From positions 682,001 to 746,000 of the forward strand of contig NZ_AP019846.1 of NCBI RefSeq assembly GCF_007990635.1: DNA of 64,000 nucleotides, in the 5' to 3' direction. The notes beneath the pieces were generated by a model that saw only the letters and a program-made list of their open reading frames with translations, ran no database searches and was not told the origin of the DNA. Shown piece by piece: positions 1 to 8,716 of the stretch. The DNA comes from Leptotrichia hongkongensis. Its GTDB lineage: Bacteria > Fusobacteriota > Fusobacteriia > Fusobacteriales > Leptotrichiaceae. Position numbers and translations under genes: made by a program. The stretch's first letter is position 1. Every line of letters starts with the position of its first letter.

Positions 1-125
1 AAAGAAAGAGCAGCAAGAACAGGTATTAACCCTCAAACTAAAAAGAAATTAAAATACCTGCTAAAAATGTTGTTAAATTTAAAGTAGGTAAAAAATTAGC
101 TGATAACGTAGCAAAAAGAAAATAA
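1..125 (+). pseudogene. HU-family DNA-binding protein, C-terminal part, frameshifted
   Basis: The window opens inside a gene whose frame reads KERAARTGINPQT, the DNA-binding arm of HU (RTGxNPQT). After about base 41 the matching HU tail (IPAKNVVKFKVGKKLADNV) continues in another frame to the stop at 123-125. One missing A in the five-A run at 41-45, just before a G, restores one frame. HU is a small abundant nucleoid protein that bends DNA. Because HU is rarely dispensable, a base-call error is as likely as a real lesion. The N-terminal half lies outside the window. Confidence 0.8.
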
Positions 126-146
126 TTTTTGTTTTTTAAATTAATG

Positions 147-190
147 AAAGGCTATTTCTAAATGTAAAATCATTAAGAGATAGTCTTTTT
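147..190. terminator. Rho-independent terminator after the HU gene
   Basis: A 12-bp arm at 148-159 (AAGGCTATTTCT) pairs with 176-187 (AGAGATAGTCTT), with a short inner stem, and runs into a T tract. It ends the HU transcript and separates it from waaA. Confidence 0.7.
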
Positions 191-221
191 GATTAAAAAA
201 AAATTAAAAAATGAGGAAAAT

Positions 222-1421
222 ATGATTTTATATAATTTATTAAGAATTTTACTATATTTTATAATATCTATTCTAGCAATATTCAATAAAAAATTGTTAA
301 AATTTTTTAAATCACGTCTATTTCAAAAAATCGGAAATGATAATTTTCTTAATGATAATGAAGAGGCAATACTTATTCATTTCTCGTCAGTAGGAGAATT
401 TAATCTAACACAGGAATTAATTGAAAAAATACTGAAAGATAGTAATCGGAAACTAATCCTTTCTGTTATGACCGATACTGGATTTTCAATAGTTAATAAA
501 AAATATTCTGAAAATGGAAATGTTAAAATAATTTATTTTCCACTTGATGATTTTTTTACAGTTCATAAAATTTATCAAAAATATAAAATAGAGAAAACGA
601 TAATCATAGAAACTGAAATATGGCCAAATTTATATTATTTTGCCTCATCAAATGGAGAACTGCTTATTGTCAATGGAAGACTTACTGAAAAGAAATTGAA
701 GTCATATTTAAAATTTGGATGGCTTATAAGAAAAACATTAAACCGTGCTACAAAAATAATGGTACAAAGTACTTCAGATAAGGAAAGATACGAAAAAATA
801 GGAATTGACAAGCACAAAATTAAAGTTTATAAAAATCTGAAATATTCGATTAAATATAATAGAATCACAGAAGAAGAGATAAAAAAATATAACGAAACAG
901 TTATAGATAAAAATAAAAAAGTAATTGTATGTGGAAGTACACGTCCGAATGAAGAAAAAATTTGGTTGGAAGTATTTAAACAGATAAATGTTGATAACGA
1001 GTATCAATTAGTACTTGTACCAAGACATTTGGAAAGAATAGGTGAAATTGAAAATATTATTTTGGAAAATTTTTCAAAAGATGAATATTCATTAATTACA
1101 CAAATTGAAAAAGATAACAAAAATAAAGATTATAAAAAAATAATTTTAGTTGATAAAATAGGAATTTTAACAGATTTTTATCAGATAGCAGATTTTGTAT
1201 TTGTTGGAGGGACTCTCGTAGATATTGGTGGACATTCGATTTTAGAGCCATTGTATTATGGTAAAAAGCCAATTATTGGAAAATATTTTCAGAATATAGA
1301 AGAAATTGTTAAGGATGCTAAAGAATTAGGTTTTATCGAAATTGTAAAAGATAAGCATGAGATTATTGAATACTTGAGAAAATCTGAAAATGTTGATACA
1401 AGAGAATTTTTGAAAAAATAA
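222..1421 (+). CDS. waaA: 3-deoxy-D-manno-octulosonic acid (Kdo) transferase
   Basis: WaaA/KdtA adds Kdo from CMP-Kdo to lipid A at the inner membrane, the first core step of lipopolysaccharide. The ATG at 222 is preceded by GAGGA at good spacing, so I prefer it to a TTG at 189; this gives 399 aa. The first ~22 residues are a hydrophobic membrane anchor. HFSSVGEF near residue 54 matches the conserved N-lobe motif with its catalytic Glu, followed by ETEIWPN. GGTLVDIGGHSILEP near residue 328 is the CMP-sugar-binding C-lobe signature. It is a GT-B glycosyltransferase of normal length. Whether it adds one or more Kdo units cannot be read from the sequence. Confidence 0.93.
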   Translation: MILYNLLRILLYFIISILAIFNKKLLKFFKSRLFQKIGNDNFLNDNEEAILIHFSSVGEFNLTQELIEKILKDSNRKLILSVMTDTGFSIVNKKYSENGNVKIIYFPLDDFFTVHKIYQKYKIEKTIIIETEIWPNLYYFASSNGELLIVNGRLTEKKLKSYLKFGWLIRKTLNRATKIMVQSTSDKERYEKIGIDKHKIKVYKNLKYSIKYNRITEEEIKKYNETVIDKNKKVIVCGSTRPNEEKIWLEVFKQINVDNEYQLVLVPRHLERIGEIENIILENFSKDEYSLITQIEKDNKNKDYKKIILVDKIGILTDFYQIADFVFVGGTLVDIGGHSILEPLYYGKKPIIGKYFQNIEEIVKDAKELGFIEIVKDKHEIIEYLRKSENVDTREFLKK

Positions 1422-1525
1422 TGAAATTGATAAAATTTTGAAAGAAATTTTGATTAATTATTATTTAGAATTCCAATTTTTGTTGGAAAATAATTGAATA
1501 AATAAAAAATAAGGAAAGTAATAAA

Positions 1526-2356
1526 ATGAAAGATACGAATAAAATTAAAATTATAGGAAAAAATAGTCAAAAAATAGAGATTACAGAAGCTGAACAAGAA
1601 CAACGGAAAAGAATAAAAAAAGTAAATGATGAATTTAAAAAAATTAATGCTGAAAAAAGTAAAATGATAAATGAAAAGGAAATTTGGAAATATTTTTTTG
1701 AAAAACCTAAAAAAAATTATAACAAATATATGTGTGAAATGCTTGAATTTCCTGAGTATTTAATGTATAATAATGAAAGTGTAGATAGTTATCGTGGAAA
1801 ATGGAGTGAATTTTTTCAGAATGATAACAATATATATCTAGAAATCGGATGTGGAAGTGGAAATTTTACTGTAAAAAATGCACAGAAATTTAAAGATAGA
1901 AACTACATTGCTTTGGAATTAAGATTTAAGAGGCTTGTTTTAGCAGCTAAAAAATCTAAAAAAAGGAATTTGAATAATATTCTCTTTATAAGAAAAAGAG
2001 CAGAAACAATATTGGATTTTATTGGAAAAAACGAAATAACAGGAGTTTATGTTAATTTTCCAGATCCTTGGGAAGGCGAAGAGAGAAAAAGAGTTGTAAG
2101 TGAGGATTTATTTTCGAGGCTAGATATAATTTTAAAAACAGGTGGAAAATTATTTTTTAAAACAGATCACGAACAATATTATGAGGATGTTCTGGAACTA
2201 GTAAATAATATTGATAACTACAAAGTAATTTATAGAACAAAAGATTTACACAATTCAGAAAAGGCTGAAGAAAATATCAGGACAGAATTTGAAGAAATGT
2301 TTTTAAGTAAACATAATATGAATATTAAGTATATTGAAATTGAAAAAGTTAAATAA
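1526..2356 (+). CDS. trmB: tRNA (guanine-N7-)-methyltransferase
   Basis: TrmB uses S-adenosylmethionine to make m7G46 in the tRNA variable loop. The SAM motif LEIGCGSGNF lies near residue 104, the family motif NFPDPW near 177 and KTDHEQYY near 212. The start has AAGGAAAG 5-10 bases upstream. At 276 aa it is longer than the common ~220-240 aa because of a charged, lysine-rich N-terminal extension of roughly 60 residues, which could help bind RNA (inference). It lies about 100 bases after waaA on the same strand. Confidence 0.93.
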   Translation: MKDTNKIKIIGKNSQKIEITEAEQEQRKRIKKVNDEFKKINAEKSKMINEKEIWKYFFEKPKKNYNKYMCEMLEFPEYLMYNNESVDSYRGKWSEFFQNDNNIYLEIGCGSGNFTVKNAQKFKDRNYIALELRFKRLVLAAKKSKKRNLNNILFIRKRAETILDFIGKNEITGVYVNFPDPWEGEERKRVVSEDLFSRLDIILKTGGKLFFKTDHEQYYEDVLELVNNIDNYKVIYRTKDLHNSEKAEENIRTEFEEMFLSKHNMNIKYIEIEKVK

Positions 2357-2414
2357 ATTTTAGTTTTAAAATAAAATATTGAGAGGAGAGAGTAAGAATA
2401 TTTTTTAGAAATAT

Positions 2415-3983
2415 ATGTCTAAAATTCTTATGAAAATTATGGAAAATAAAAATACTTATAGTGAATTGCTGTACAAATCGAATCCATTTAATTATACTAT
2501 ACCATCTCTGTTAGAAGCACATGGGAAATTATACGGATTGAATCCTAAAGACTCAAGAAAGGCAAGAGTACTGGAATTAGGTTCATCTTTTGGAGGGAAT
2601 ATTATTACTCAAGCACTTTATAATCCTGAAGCTGAATTTATTGGTATTGATTTAACAGCAGAACAAGTAAAAAAAGGAAATGAAGTCATTGAAAAAATCG
2701 GATTAAAAAATATTAAACTTATTGAAAAAAATATTTTGGATATAAATGAGGATTTTGGAAAATTTGATTATATTATTGTTCATGGTGTATTTTCATGGGT
2801 TCCTGAAATTGTAAAGGAAAAAATTCTGAAAATATGTAATGAAAATCTTACAGAAGAAGGAATTGCATACATTTCTTACAATACATATCCAGGCTGGAAA
2901 GAACCTGATAAAATTAGAGAAATGATGCTTTATGCTAATAAATATTTTCCAGAAATTTCACTTGGGGACAAAAATCAACGTGGAAAAGCCTTTATATCAA
3001 TTGTAGCTCAAGAAATGAAAAGTTATACAGATATTTTTGAGAAAAAAGGAGATTTTATTAGACAAATTGAAGAAATTTTGAATATGCAAGATTATTATGT
3101 AGGTCATGAATATCTTGAGCATTATAATAATCCAATGTATTTACATGAATTTGTAGATTTATTAAAAGATCAAAATTTACAATATGTCTCTGATGTAGCA
3201 TTAAGATTGTCAATTGGAAGTATATACAATCAAAGTACAGTAGAAAAATTACAGCAATTATCTCAAGGAGATCCCGTTATAAAAGAACAGTGTATTGATT
3301 TTATACTTGATACAAAATTTAGACGTTCAATAATATGCAAAAAAAATCAAGCAGAGAAGTTGAACTTTACAGAAAGTTTTCCGAATGAAATAATAGACTC
3401 CTTTTTATTAACATTGAAATTTACAGAAGAAGAGCTAAATACATTAAATGAAGAAAATATAAAATTAATTATGCTTGAACTTGTAAAGAAACCAAATCAA
3501 AGTTTTATGATTAAAGATGCTATGGAAATTTGGAAAAATTTAGTAAATTCTCAAGATAAAAGTGAAGAAAAAACTAATGAGGTTCTTGGTAATTTGAGAA
3601 AATTTGTTTTAAATTCGATGATTAGCGGTAAAATTAAATTTTATTGTTCTGAAATCGAGACTATAATGTATGAAGAAAATAAAGTTTATATACCAGAAAA
3701 ATTCAGAAAATATTTAAAGACACTTATTATAGGAGAAGGTGCAAATATAATAGGAATTTCAAATTCAAGAAATGAAATTATTAACGACTTGAATGATGTG
3801 GATGTTATTGTGTCAGATATCTTGTCTGAGCCTAAGACAGAAAAGGAAATTATTGAAGAATTAGCAAAAACGACTATTTATAGAGCGGTGCCAGATGGTG
3901 AACCAATAGAAGTAGAAGCTTCGGAATATTTGCCTGAGAGTTTAAAAAAATTTGAATTTTTAGGATACTTTGCAAAAAAATAA
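2415..3983 (+). CDS. class I SAM methyltransferase with methyltransferase regulatory domain
   Basis: The N-terminal half is a Rossmann methyltransferase: VLELGSSFGGN near residue 52 is motif I, FDYIIVHGVFSWVP near 116 follows the fourth strand, and YISYNTYPGWK near 152 is typical of the family that carries the MethyTransf_Reg domain (here about 200-300). The C-terminal ~200 residues are helical with no motif I recognise. The substrate is unknown for this family. The good GAGAGGAGAG site lies about 25 bases before the ATG, too far for normal initiation, and an in-frame TAG at 2406 blocks extension, so the exact start is uncertain. Confidence 0.82.
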   Translation: MSKILMKIMENKNTYSELLYKSNPFNYTIPSLLEAHGKLYGLNPKDSRKARVLELGSSFGGNIITQALYNPEAEFIGIDLTAEQVKKGNEVIEKIGLKNIKLIEKNILDINEDFGKFDYIIVHGVFSWVPEIVKEKILKICNENLTEEGIAYISYNTYPGWKEPDKIREMMLYANKYFPEISLGDKNQRGKAFISIVAQEMKSYTDIFEKKGDFIRQIEEILNMQDYYVGHEYLEHYNNPMYLHEFVDLLKDQNLQYVSDVALRLSIGSIYNQSTVEKLQQLSQGDPVIKEQCIDFILDTKFRRSIICKKNQAEKLNFTESFPNEIIDSFLLTLKFTEEELNTLNEENIKLIMLELVKKPNQSFMIKDAMEIWKNLVNSQDKSEEKTNEVLGNLRKFVLNSMISGKIKFYCSEIETIMYEENKVYIPEKFRKYLKTLIIGEGANIIGISNSRNEIINDLNDVDVIVSDILSEPKTEKEIIEELAKTTIYRAVPDGEPIEVEASEYLPESLKKFEFLGYFAKK

Positions 3984-3994
3984 GTATACAGAAA

Positions 3995-4030
3995 AATGTG
4001 ATAGGTAACAAAAGCTTGTCACATTTTTTT
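3995..4030 (+). terminator. terminator after the methyltransferase gene
   Basis: AATGTGA (3995-4001) pairs with TCACATT (4019-4025) and is followed by a run of T. It closes the 222-3983 gene group. Confidence 0.65.
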
Positions 4031-4054
4031 ATTTCAATATACTGATTTGATTAT

Positions 4055-4159
4055 TATAGTAAAACTAGTTTAAAACAGAACTCAAAAATTATGACTATTT
4101 TACTCAAACCCTAAATTATATAATTTCTATCAGTTCAATTTTAAATGGGTTCGAGTATA
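4055..4159 (+). repeat. MITE-like element, copy 1 (105 bp)
   Basis: First of seven copies of a ~105-bp element that starts TATAGTAAAAC and ends GGTTCGAGTATA. The outer ~28 bases are imperfect inverted repeats (22 of 28 match in the best copies), so the element could fold into one long hairpin. The core reads CTCAAACCCTAAAT. Ends at TA suggest a TA target site, as for elements mobilised by IS630/Tc1-type transposases (inference). It is almost identical to copy 2 at 12202. It has no coding capacity. Confidence 0.8.
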
Positions 4160-4248
4160 ATTTGTCTCAGACTAAAGATTGAATTTATTTGAATTTTATA
4201 AAAAAAAATTAAAAAAAATTAAGAATATTTTTAAATAAAAAATTTTCG

Positions 4249-4277
4249 TAGACAGAATAAAAAAAACATGTTATAAT
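4249..4277 (+). promoter_or_regulatory. sigma-70-type promoter for mscS
   Basis: TAGACA (4249-4254), a 17-base spacer and TATAAT (4272-4277) preceded by TG, an extended -10. It lies about 150 bases before the mscS start. The 3984-4429 gap holds only a terminator, MITE copy 1 and this promoter. Confidence 0.55.
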
Positions 4278-4429
4278 AAAAAGTCTAAGGATAATTAAGT
4301 AAATTCAAAGTAATTTGATGCTTAATAAAATAAGATGTAATATATGTAGTTGTATTGTTTTAATAACAGATTACAGGTTAATAAGGTGTAAGTTTGATTT
4401 TTTCAATATAATAATCAGGAGGGGAAATT

Positions 4430-5494
4430 ATGAAGGAATTACAAAGATTTTTAGAATTGGATAATATAATTAAATTTTTGAAAACTAATTTATTTAAATT
4501 GTTAATAATTTTTCTAATTATAAAAATTGGAAAAATATTTAAGACTAGAATTGAAAAAATTTTGAAAATTATAATGGAAAAGTCAAATGTTGATAGAAGT
4601 TTAGCTTCATTTTTACTTTCAATTTATTCTATTTTATATTATTTTATTATAGTTTATTCTTCTATTGGAATTCTTGGAATTAACACATCTTCCATCACAA
4701 CTTTTCTAGGAGCGGCTGGGATAATTTTTGGGATTGCTTTTAAGGAAACTTTGGGTAACTTTTGCGGCGGACTGATAATTCTTACATTTAAGCCATTTCG
4801 AGTTGGTGATACAATTGAGTATAATAATTATATTGGAACGGTTAAAAAGATTGAGCTTTTTTATACAAAAATGTTAAATCCACAAAATGAGCTTGTGATA
4901 ATTCCAAATGGAATAGTTACGAATACGGAAATTCGGAACATTAAGCAGGATGGAGAACGTAGGCTTGATTTGGAAATTGGCGTTTCGTATAAGAGTGATA
5001 TTCAGAAAGTAAAGAAGGTCTTAGAAAGAATAGTGAAAGAAGAAACGATGGATGAAATAGAAGAAACTAAAATAAAAAATAACTTGCTTGCAAAAATTCA
5101 GAATACAATTCTAGAAAAAAAAGAAAAAAGTAAAGTTAATTTGTTTTTTGCAATTTTTTCTAGAAAAAAAATGAAAGAAGCTGAAGATGATGCAAATAAT
5201 GGAATTACAGAAGAAGTTGATGAAATTAATGAGAGTGTACAGAATAGTACAATATCAAAAAAAGATAGAAACAAAAAGATGATTTTAGCTTCAAAGGCTT
5301 CTGTTATTGGGGTTGGAAAATTGGCTGAATCTGCGATAATTTTCTATATTTATGTTTATACTCGTTCAGAAAATTATTTGAATCTGAAGCTAAAATTAAA
5401 TGAAAAAATTAAGACTGAGTTTGATAAGGCTGGAATTGAGATACCTTATCCGCAAATGGATGTACATATAAAAGAATTTGAAAATAAGATCTAA
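4430..5494 (+). CDS. MscS-family mechanosensitive ion channel
   Basis: A small-conductance mechanosensitive channel that releases solutes on hypo-osmotic shock. Three membrane segments are visible (about 17-35, 58-80 and 85-118). The last contains the Gly/Ala-rich pore helix (FLGAAGIIFGIAFKETLGN), followed by the beta domain (FKPFRVGDTIEYNNYIG) and IIPNGIVTNTEI. The C-terminal domain is interrupted near residues 205-285 by a charged Lys/Glu/Asn-rich insert before the fold resumes (IFYIYVYTRSENY). The total of 354 aa exceeds the ~286 aa of E. coli MscS because of this insert. AGGAGGGG precedes the ATG. Confidence 0.92.
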   Translation: MKELQRFLELDNIIKFLKTNLFKLLIIFLIIKIGKIFKTRIEKILKIIMEKSNVDRSLASFLLSIYSILYYFIIVYSSIGILGINTSSITTFLGAAGIIFGIAFKETLGNFCGGLIILTFKPFRVGDTIEYNNYIGTVKKIELFYTKMLNPQNELVIIPNGIVTNTEIRNIKQDGERRLDLEIGVSYKSDIQKVKKVLERIVKEETMDEIEETKIKNNLLAKIQNTILEKKEKSKVNLFFAIFSRKKMKEAEDDANNGITEEVDEINESVQNSTISKKDRNKKMILASKASVIGVGKLAESAIIFYIYVYTRSENYLNLKLKLNEKIKTEFDKAGIEIPYPQMDVHIKEFENKI

Positions 5495-5578
5495 AAAATG
5501 TTTAATCTAAGTATTTTTAATTTTATCAATTTAATGTAAAGTAGTTAAAAATAATAGAAAAATATAAAAGGAGAAGTT

Positions 5579-6223
5579 ATGGAAATAAGGAGATTTTTGA
5601 ATGACAATGCGGTACAAAGTAACTGTTATGTGATTTCTTACAGCAATGATTGTTATGTTGTAGATCCTGGTCAGGAAAAGATGAATGAAGTTGTTAGTTA
5701 TATTAGTGAAAATAAATTAAATTTGTTAGCAATACTTCTTACTCACGGGCATTGGGATCATATTCTAGGAATACCATCGATACTGGAATATAAAAAAGTT
5801 CCAATTTATATAAGTGAAGGTGGATACGAATTTTTATTTAATCCTGAATTGTCACTTTTTGTTTGGAGAGAAGGAAAATTTGAATTAGATAAGGAAAATA
5901 TTCAAATTGTAACATTGAAGGAAAATGATAAAGTTGGAAAAGAAGGAAAAGTCCTTGAAAGCTGCTCAGAATTTAACTTTGAAATAATTGAAACGCCAGG
6001 ACATAGTAGAGGGGATATTTGTTATTACGATAAGGTTAACAAGATATTGATTTCTGGAGATACAATGTTTCAAGGGACTTATGGAAGAGTAGATTTACCA
6101 ACTAGTAATCCTATTGAAATGGGAAAATCACTAAAGAAATTATTGGCATTGGATGAAGATATCAAGGTTTATCCAGGGCATGGTTTTGATACAACCATTG
6201 GTCAAGAAAGAAGATATTATTAA
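5579..6223 (+). CDS. MBL-fold metallo-hydrolase, glyoxalase II-like
   Basis: A compact metallo-beta-lactamase-fold hydrolase of 214 aa. THGHWDH at about 54-60 is the HxHxDH zinc motif, GHSRGD near 140 carries the next His, SGDTMFQGTYGRVD near 159 the bridging Asp, and YPGHG near 198 the last His. This arrangement fits the small glyoxalase II-like (GloB/YcbL) hydrolases of thioesters, though the true substrate is unknown. AGGAG lies just before the ATG. It is followed 28 bases later by dtd, so the two are probably co-transcribed. Confidence 0.88.
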   Translation: MEIRRFLNDNAVQSNCYVISYSNDCYVVDPGQEKMNEVVSYISENKLNLLAILLTHGHWDHILGIPSILEYKKVPIYISEGGYEFLFNPELSLFVWREGKFELDKENIQIVTLKENDKVGKEGKVLESCSEFNFEIIETPGHSRGDICYYDKVNKILISGDTMFQGTYGRVDLPTSNPIEMGKSLKKLLALDEDIKVYPGHGFDTTIGQERRYY

Positions 6224-6251
6224 AGTTATGATTTAAAAAGTAAGGAAAAAA

Positions 6252-6692
6252 ATGAAAATAATAGTTCAAAGAGTAAATTTTGCAGAAATATTTGTAAATA
6301 ATAAATTTAAAGGGAAAATTCAAAAAGGAATAGTTGCATATATTGGAATTACTAACGGAGATTCTGTAAAGGATATTGATTTTTGCATTGACAAATTGAT
6401 TAATCTGAGAATTTTTGATGATGAAAGTGGTAAACTGAATTTATCAGTAAAAGATATAAATGGAAATCTTCTAATTGTAAGTAATTTTACAATTTATGGA
6501 AACACGAAAAAAGGAAGAAGGCCAAATTATACTGATTCGGCACCAACTAGTGAAGCTTATGAAATTTATAATCTTTTTGTAAAAAAACTGGAGCAGACAG
6601 GAATTAGATTTGAAACTGGGGAATTTGGACAATATATGAGAATTGTTTCTGAAAATGACGGACCTGTAAATTTGATAATTGATTCAAAATAA
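6252..6692 (+). CDS. dtd: D-aminoacyl-tRNA deacylase
   Basis: DTD hydrolyses D-amino acids mis-attached to tRNA. At 146 aa it has the normal family length. SNFTIYG near residue 77 corresponds to the catalytic SQFTL motif, with Asn in place of Gln, and NDGPVNLIID near 135 is the Gly-cisPro-containing C-terminal motif. TAAGGAAAAA precedes the ATG. It sits between the metallo-hydrolase and the NlpC lipoprotein with short gaps. Confidence 0.94.
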   Translation: MKIIVQRVNFAEIFVNNKFKGKIQKGIVAYIGITNGDSVKDIDFCIDKLINLRIFDDESGKLNLSVKDINGNLLIVSNFTIYGNTKKGRRPNYTDSAPTSEAYEIYNLFVKKLEQTGIRFETGEFGQYMRIVSENDGPVNLIIDSK

Positions 6693-6710
6693 TTTTAGAG
6701 AGGAGAAAAA

Positions 6711-7532
6711 ATGATAAAAAAATCAACATTTACTATGGCATGTATGCTGATGACAGTAGGATGTGCTAACTTACAGACAAATGAAGCAAATAAGGGGAAA
6801 ATTGGAGAAAGAAGTAATGATGACCTTTCATCAAGAAATAATTCAGAAAGTGAAGATATTACTATTGAAATTGTAGGAGGGAAGAAAGAAAAAGTAGAAA
6901 ATAACTATTCTGCTCCAAACAATAGGTCAGAACAAAAAAGAAGCGCATATAAAAGTACAGATACAACTAAAAAGACTGAAAAGTATAGCGAGTTAAACGA
7001 GAAAATAGATGACCTGAAAGTAACAAAGTTATTTGATGAAAATAAGTTGGTAGACCGTTCAATGCCAAATTCGCAGCTTGTATTACAAAAATTATCTGAA
7101 TTAAAGAGAAAACATCAAGAAATATTGTTAAATGGTACTTTCAGTCAAAAAAAGACAGTAGAGCTGCAAAACCAATTATTAAAGACGTATAGTAATTGGA
7201 AAGGTACAAAATATTCGCTTGGTGGAGATTCAGAAAACGGGATAGATTGCTCAGCATTAACACGTAGAGTTTATCGGGAAGTATATGGATATGAACTGCC
7301 AAGAAGAACTGTGCAGCAGGTAAAAGTGGGAGCTCATGTCTCAAAAGAAGATTTGAAACCTGGAGATATTGTATTTTTCAGACCAGAAGAAAAAAATAAC
7401 CATACAGCAGTTTATCTAGGAGATACACTTTTCATAAACGCTTCGTCATCTAAAGGAGTTGTAATTTCTACTTTGGAAAACACTTACTGGAATAAGTATT
7501 TTAAATATGGAGTAAGAGTAAGAACTGTTTAA
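6711..7532 (+). CDS. NlpC/P60-family lipoprotein, peptidoglycan endopeptidase
   Basis: A predicted cell-wall endopeptidase of 273 aa. The N-terminus is a lipoprotein signal with a candidate lipobox TVGC at Cys18. A low-complexity Lys/Ser/Asn-rich linker runs to about residue 140. The NlpC/P60 domain follows: GIDCSALTRRVY has the nucleophile Cys180, NHTAVYLGD has His231, and the third polar position is Asn243 (INASS), where most members have His; Asn is a tolerated alternative in this clan. NlpC/P60 enzymes usually cut D-Glu-diaminopimelate links in stem peptides. GAGAGGAG precedes the ATG. Confidence 0.9.
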   Translation: MIKKSTFTMACMLMTVGCANLQTNEANKGKIGERSNDDLSSRNNSESEDITIEIVGGKKEKVENNYSAPNNRSEQKRSAYKSTDTTKKTEKYSELNEKIDDLKVTKLFDENKLVDRSMPNSQLVLQKLSELKRKHQEILLNGTFSQKKTVELQNQLLKTYSNWKGTKYSLGGDSENGIDCSALTRRVYREVYGYELPRRTVQQVKVGAHVSKEDLKPGDIVFFRPEEKNNHTAVYLGDTLFINASSSKGVVISTLENTYWNKYFKYGVRVRTV

Positions 7533-7543
7533 TAAATTTTAGA

Positions 7544-7584
7544 AAATATGTATTAAGTTTTGAGTTTGATACATATTTTTTATT
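7544..7584 (+). terminator. terminator after the NlpC gene
   Basis: AAATATGTAT pairs with ATACATATT across a short loop and runs into T residues. It closes the mscS-nlpC group. Confidence 0.65.
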
Positions 7585-7596
7585 ATTATTTTTATA

Positions 7597-7625
7597 TTGA
7601 AAAAGAGATGAGAATAGTGTATTAT
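7597..7625 (+). promoter_or_regulatory. promoter for asd
   Basis: TTGAAA (7597-7602), 17-base spacer, TATTAT (7620-7625), about 85 bases before the asd start. No operator or riboswitch fold is obvious in the leader. Confidence 0.5.
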
Positions 7626-7711
7626 ATATGTATTAGAATTAGGGTAATTTGAAAAATAATAAAAATTTAGATACAGAGCCTTAATCAAAAAAGTTTTTAG
7701 GAGGAAAAATA

Positions 7712-8710
7712 ATGAAAAATTACAAAGTAGCAATTGTTGGGGCAACAGGGCTTGTTGGAAGAACATTTTTAAAAGTTTTAAAGGAAAGAAACTTTCCAGT
7801 AGAAAAATTATACCTTTATGCTTCGAAAAATTCAGCTGGTAAAAAAATTGAATTTAATGGAACAGAATATATTGTTATTGAACTAAAAGATGACACAATA
7901 GCTGATGATATTGATGTGGCTTTATTTTCGGCTGGTGGAGGAGTATCACTTGAATATGCTCCAAAATTTAAGGCAAAAGGTGCAGTTGTTATTGATAACA
8001 GCAGTGCTTGGAGAATGGATAAGAATATTCCGTTAATAGTTCCTGAAGCAAATCCAGAAGCACTGGAAAATCATCAAGGAATCATTGCAAATCCAAATTG
8101 CTCAACAATTCAGGTAATGCCTGTATTAAAAGTTTTACAAGAAAAATATGGACTAAAAAGAGTAATCTATTCAACTTATCAGGCTGTGGCAGGTTCTGGA
8201 CAGAGAGGACTTGATGATTTGGAAGCTAATCTAAAAGGGGAGCCTTCAAAAGGTTATCCGCATCAAATTGCATTTAATGCATTGCCGCATATTGATGTTT
8301 TCTTAGATAATGGATATACCAAAGAAGAAGAAAAAATGATTAACGAAACTAGAAAAATATTAAACTTGCCAGATTTAAAAGCAACTGCGACTTGTGTGAG
8401 AGTACCAGTTAGATATGGACATGCAGTATCTGTAAACGTAGAATTAGAAAGACCATTTGAGTTGGAAGATGTAATTCGTGCATTTGAGGAAAAAGAAGGA
8501 GTTATAGTACAAAATGATGGTAAGAATAATATTTATCCAATGCCTATAAATGCTCAGGATACTGACGAAGTTTATGTTGGAAGAATCAGAAGAGATTTTT
8601 CAGCAGACAATGCCTTGAATTTATGGGTTGTAGCAGATAATATAAGAAAAGGTGCCGCTACAAACACAATTCAGATAGCTGAAACTTTAATAAAAAAAGG
8701 AGCATTATAA
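7712..8710 (+). CDS. asd: aspartate-semialdehyde dehydrogenase
   Basis: Asd reduces aspartyl phosphate to aspartate semialdehyde with NADPH, the branch point to lysine/diaminopimelate, threonine and methionine. The protein is 332 aa, normal for the bacterial type. GATGLVGRTF at 10-19 is the NADP-binding loop, PNCST carries the nucleophile Cys130, and PVRYGHAVSVN holds the substrate and proton-transfer residues. A strong AGGAGG lies before the ATG. The transporter gene starts six bases after its stop, so asd and the transporter are probably one transcript. Confidence 0.95.
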   Translation: MKNYKVAIVGATGLVGRTFLKVLKERNFPVEKLYLYASKNSAGKKIEFNGTEYIVIELKDDTIADDIDVALFSAGGGVSLEYAPKFKAKGAVVIDNSSAWRMDKNIPLIVPEANPEALENHQGIIANPNCSTIQVMPVLKVLQEKYGLKRVIYSTYQAVAGSGQRGLDDLEANLKGEPSKGYPHQIAFNALPHIDVFLDNGYTKEEEKMINETRKILNLPDLKATATCVRVPVRYGHAVSVNVELERPFELEDVIRAFEEKEGVIVQNDGKNNIYPMPINAQDTDEVYVGRIRRDFSADNALNLWVVADNIRKGAATNTIQIAETLIKKGAL

Positions 8711-8716
8711 TAAAAT

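Noticed and set aside
41-45. Programmed -1 frameshift in the HU gene
   Set aside because: The preceding base is T, so there is no A-AAA-AAG slippery heptamer; HU is not known to use frameshifting, and a missing base is simpler.
4145-4156. GGTTCGAG resembling a tRNA T-loop
   Set aside because: It is part of the MITE right end, with no acceptor or anticodon stem around it.
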